DNA of 5,457 nucleotides, taken from the NCBI GenBank assembly GCA_037141235.1, contig JBAXCY010000184.1, positions 1 through 5,457 of the forward strand, in the 5' to 3' direction. A program made the translations under genes and the position numbers. The notes under the pieces were generated by a model. It had not been told where the DNA came from, made no database searches, and saw only the letters and a list, made by a program, of their open reading frames with translations. Positions 5,426 through 5,457 of this stretch are shown one piece after another; position 1 is the first letter of the stretch, and every line of letters begins with the position of its first letter. Source of the stretch: Bog-756 sp037141235. GTDB taxonomy: Bacteria > Actinomycetota > Acidimicrobiia > Acidimicrobiales > RAAP-2.

Positions 5426-5457
5426 GGTGCTGTCCGAGCCACCGGGGCTGCCGGTGC
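5422..5457 (-). CDS. Possible C-terminal end of an upstream gene
   Basis: A minus-strand frame open to the right edge (11 codons, ending Ala-Arg-Thr... as APVARTAP) stops with TGA at 5422-5424, overlapping the glycosyltransferase GTG as GTGA. The same overlap pattern occurs at the 3602-3605 junction. In mycobacteria the gene before wbbL is rmlD, but nothing in these few residues identifies it. The other minus-strand frames are open here too, so this is only suggestive. Confidence 0.3.
   Translation of the reverse strand, partial: APAAPVARTAP

Overview
The window looks like a chromosomal segment of a GC-rich actinobacterium. By eye the GC content is around 60%, third codon positions are strongly G/C, several genes start with GTG, and the -10-like boxes are of the TAGGGT type. 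The relatedness of three proteins to Mycobacterium tuberculosis WbbL, ManB (Rv3264c) and GalE1 (Rv3634c) points the same way. From memory, the hypothetical protein resembles membrane proteins of the class Acidimicrobiia. That taxonomic guess is an inference and was not tested.

All supported genes lie on the minus strand, so transcription runs from right to left. From the right edge: (i) a possible C-terminal end of an upstream gene (5422-5457, weak); (ii) a WbbL-like family 2 glycosyltransferase (4502-5425); (iii) a one-pass membrane protein of unknown function with a Thr/Pro-rich tail (3602-4441); (iv) a sugar-1-phosphate nucleotidyltransferase with a left-handed beta-helix C-terminus (2514-3605); (v) a GalE-type NAD-dependent sugar-nucleotide epimerase (1546-2511); (vi) a 193-bp intergenic region with a 12-bp tandem repeat and an inverted repeat; (vii) a DEAD-box RNA helicase (1-1352) whose C-terminal tail runs off the left edge.

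Genes ii-v form a cell-envelope glycan cluster. The nucleotidyltransferase makes an activated sugar, the epimerase interconverts a UDP-sugar (probably UDP-Glc to UDP-Gal), and the WbbL-like enzyme probably adds rhamnose to a lipid-linked acceptor. Genes iii-iv overlap by 4 bp (GTGA), and iv-v are separated by 2 bp with the epimerase ribosome-binding site inside the end of gene iv, so these three are very probably one translationally coupled unit. A near-leaderless TAGGGT promoter candidate lies just before gene iii, in the 60-bp gap behind the glycosyltransferase. The helicase is probably transcribed separately.

I found no tRNA, rRNA, CRISPR array, insertion sequence or phage gene. This is mostly an ordinary housekeeping and envelope region. 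The items most worth a second look are the unknown membrane protein inside the glycan operon and the repeat-bearing leader of the helicase. No clear new system is visible.
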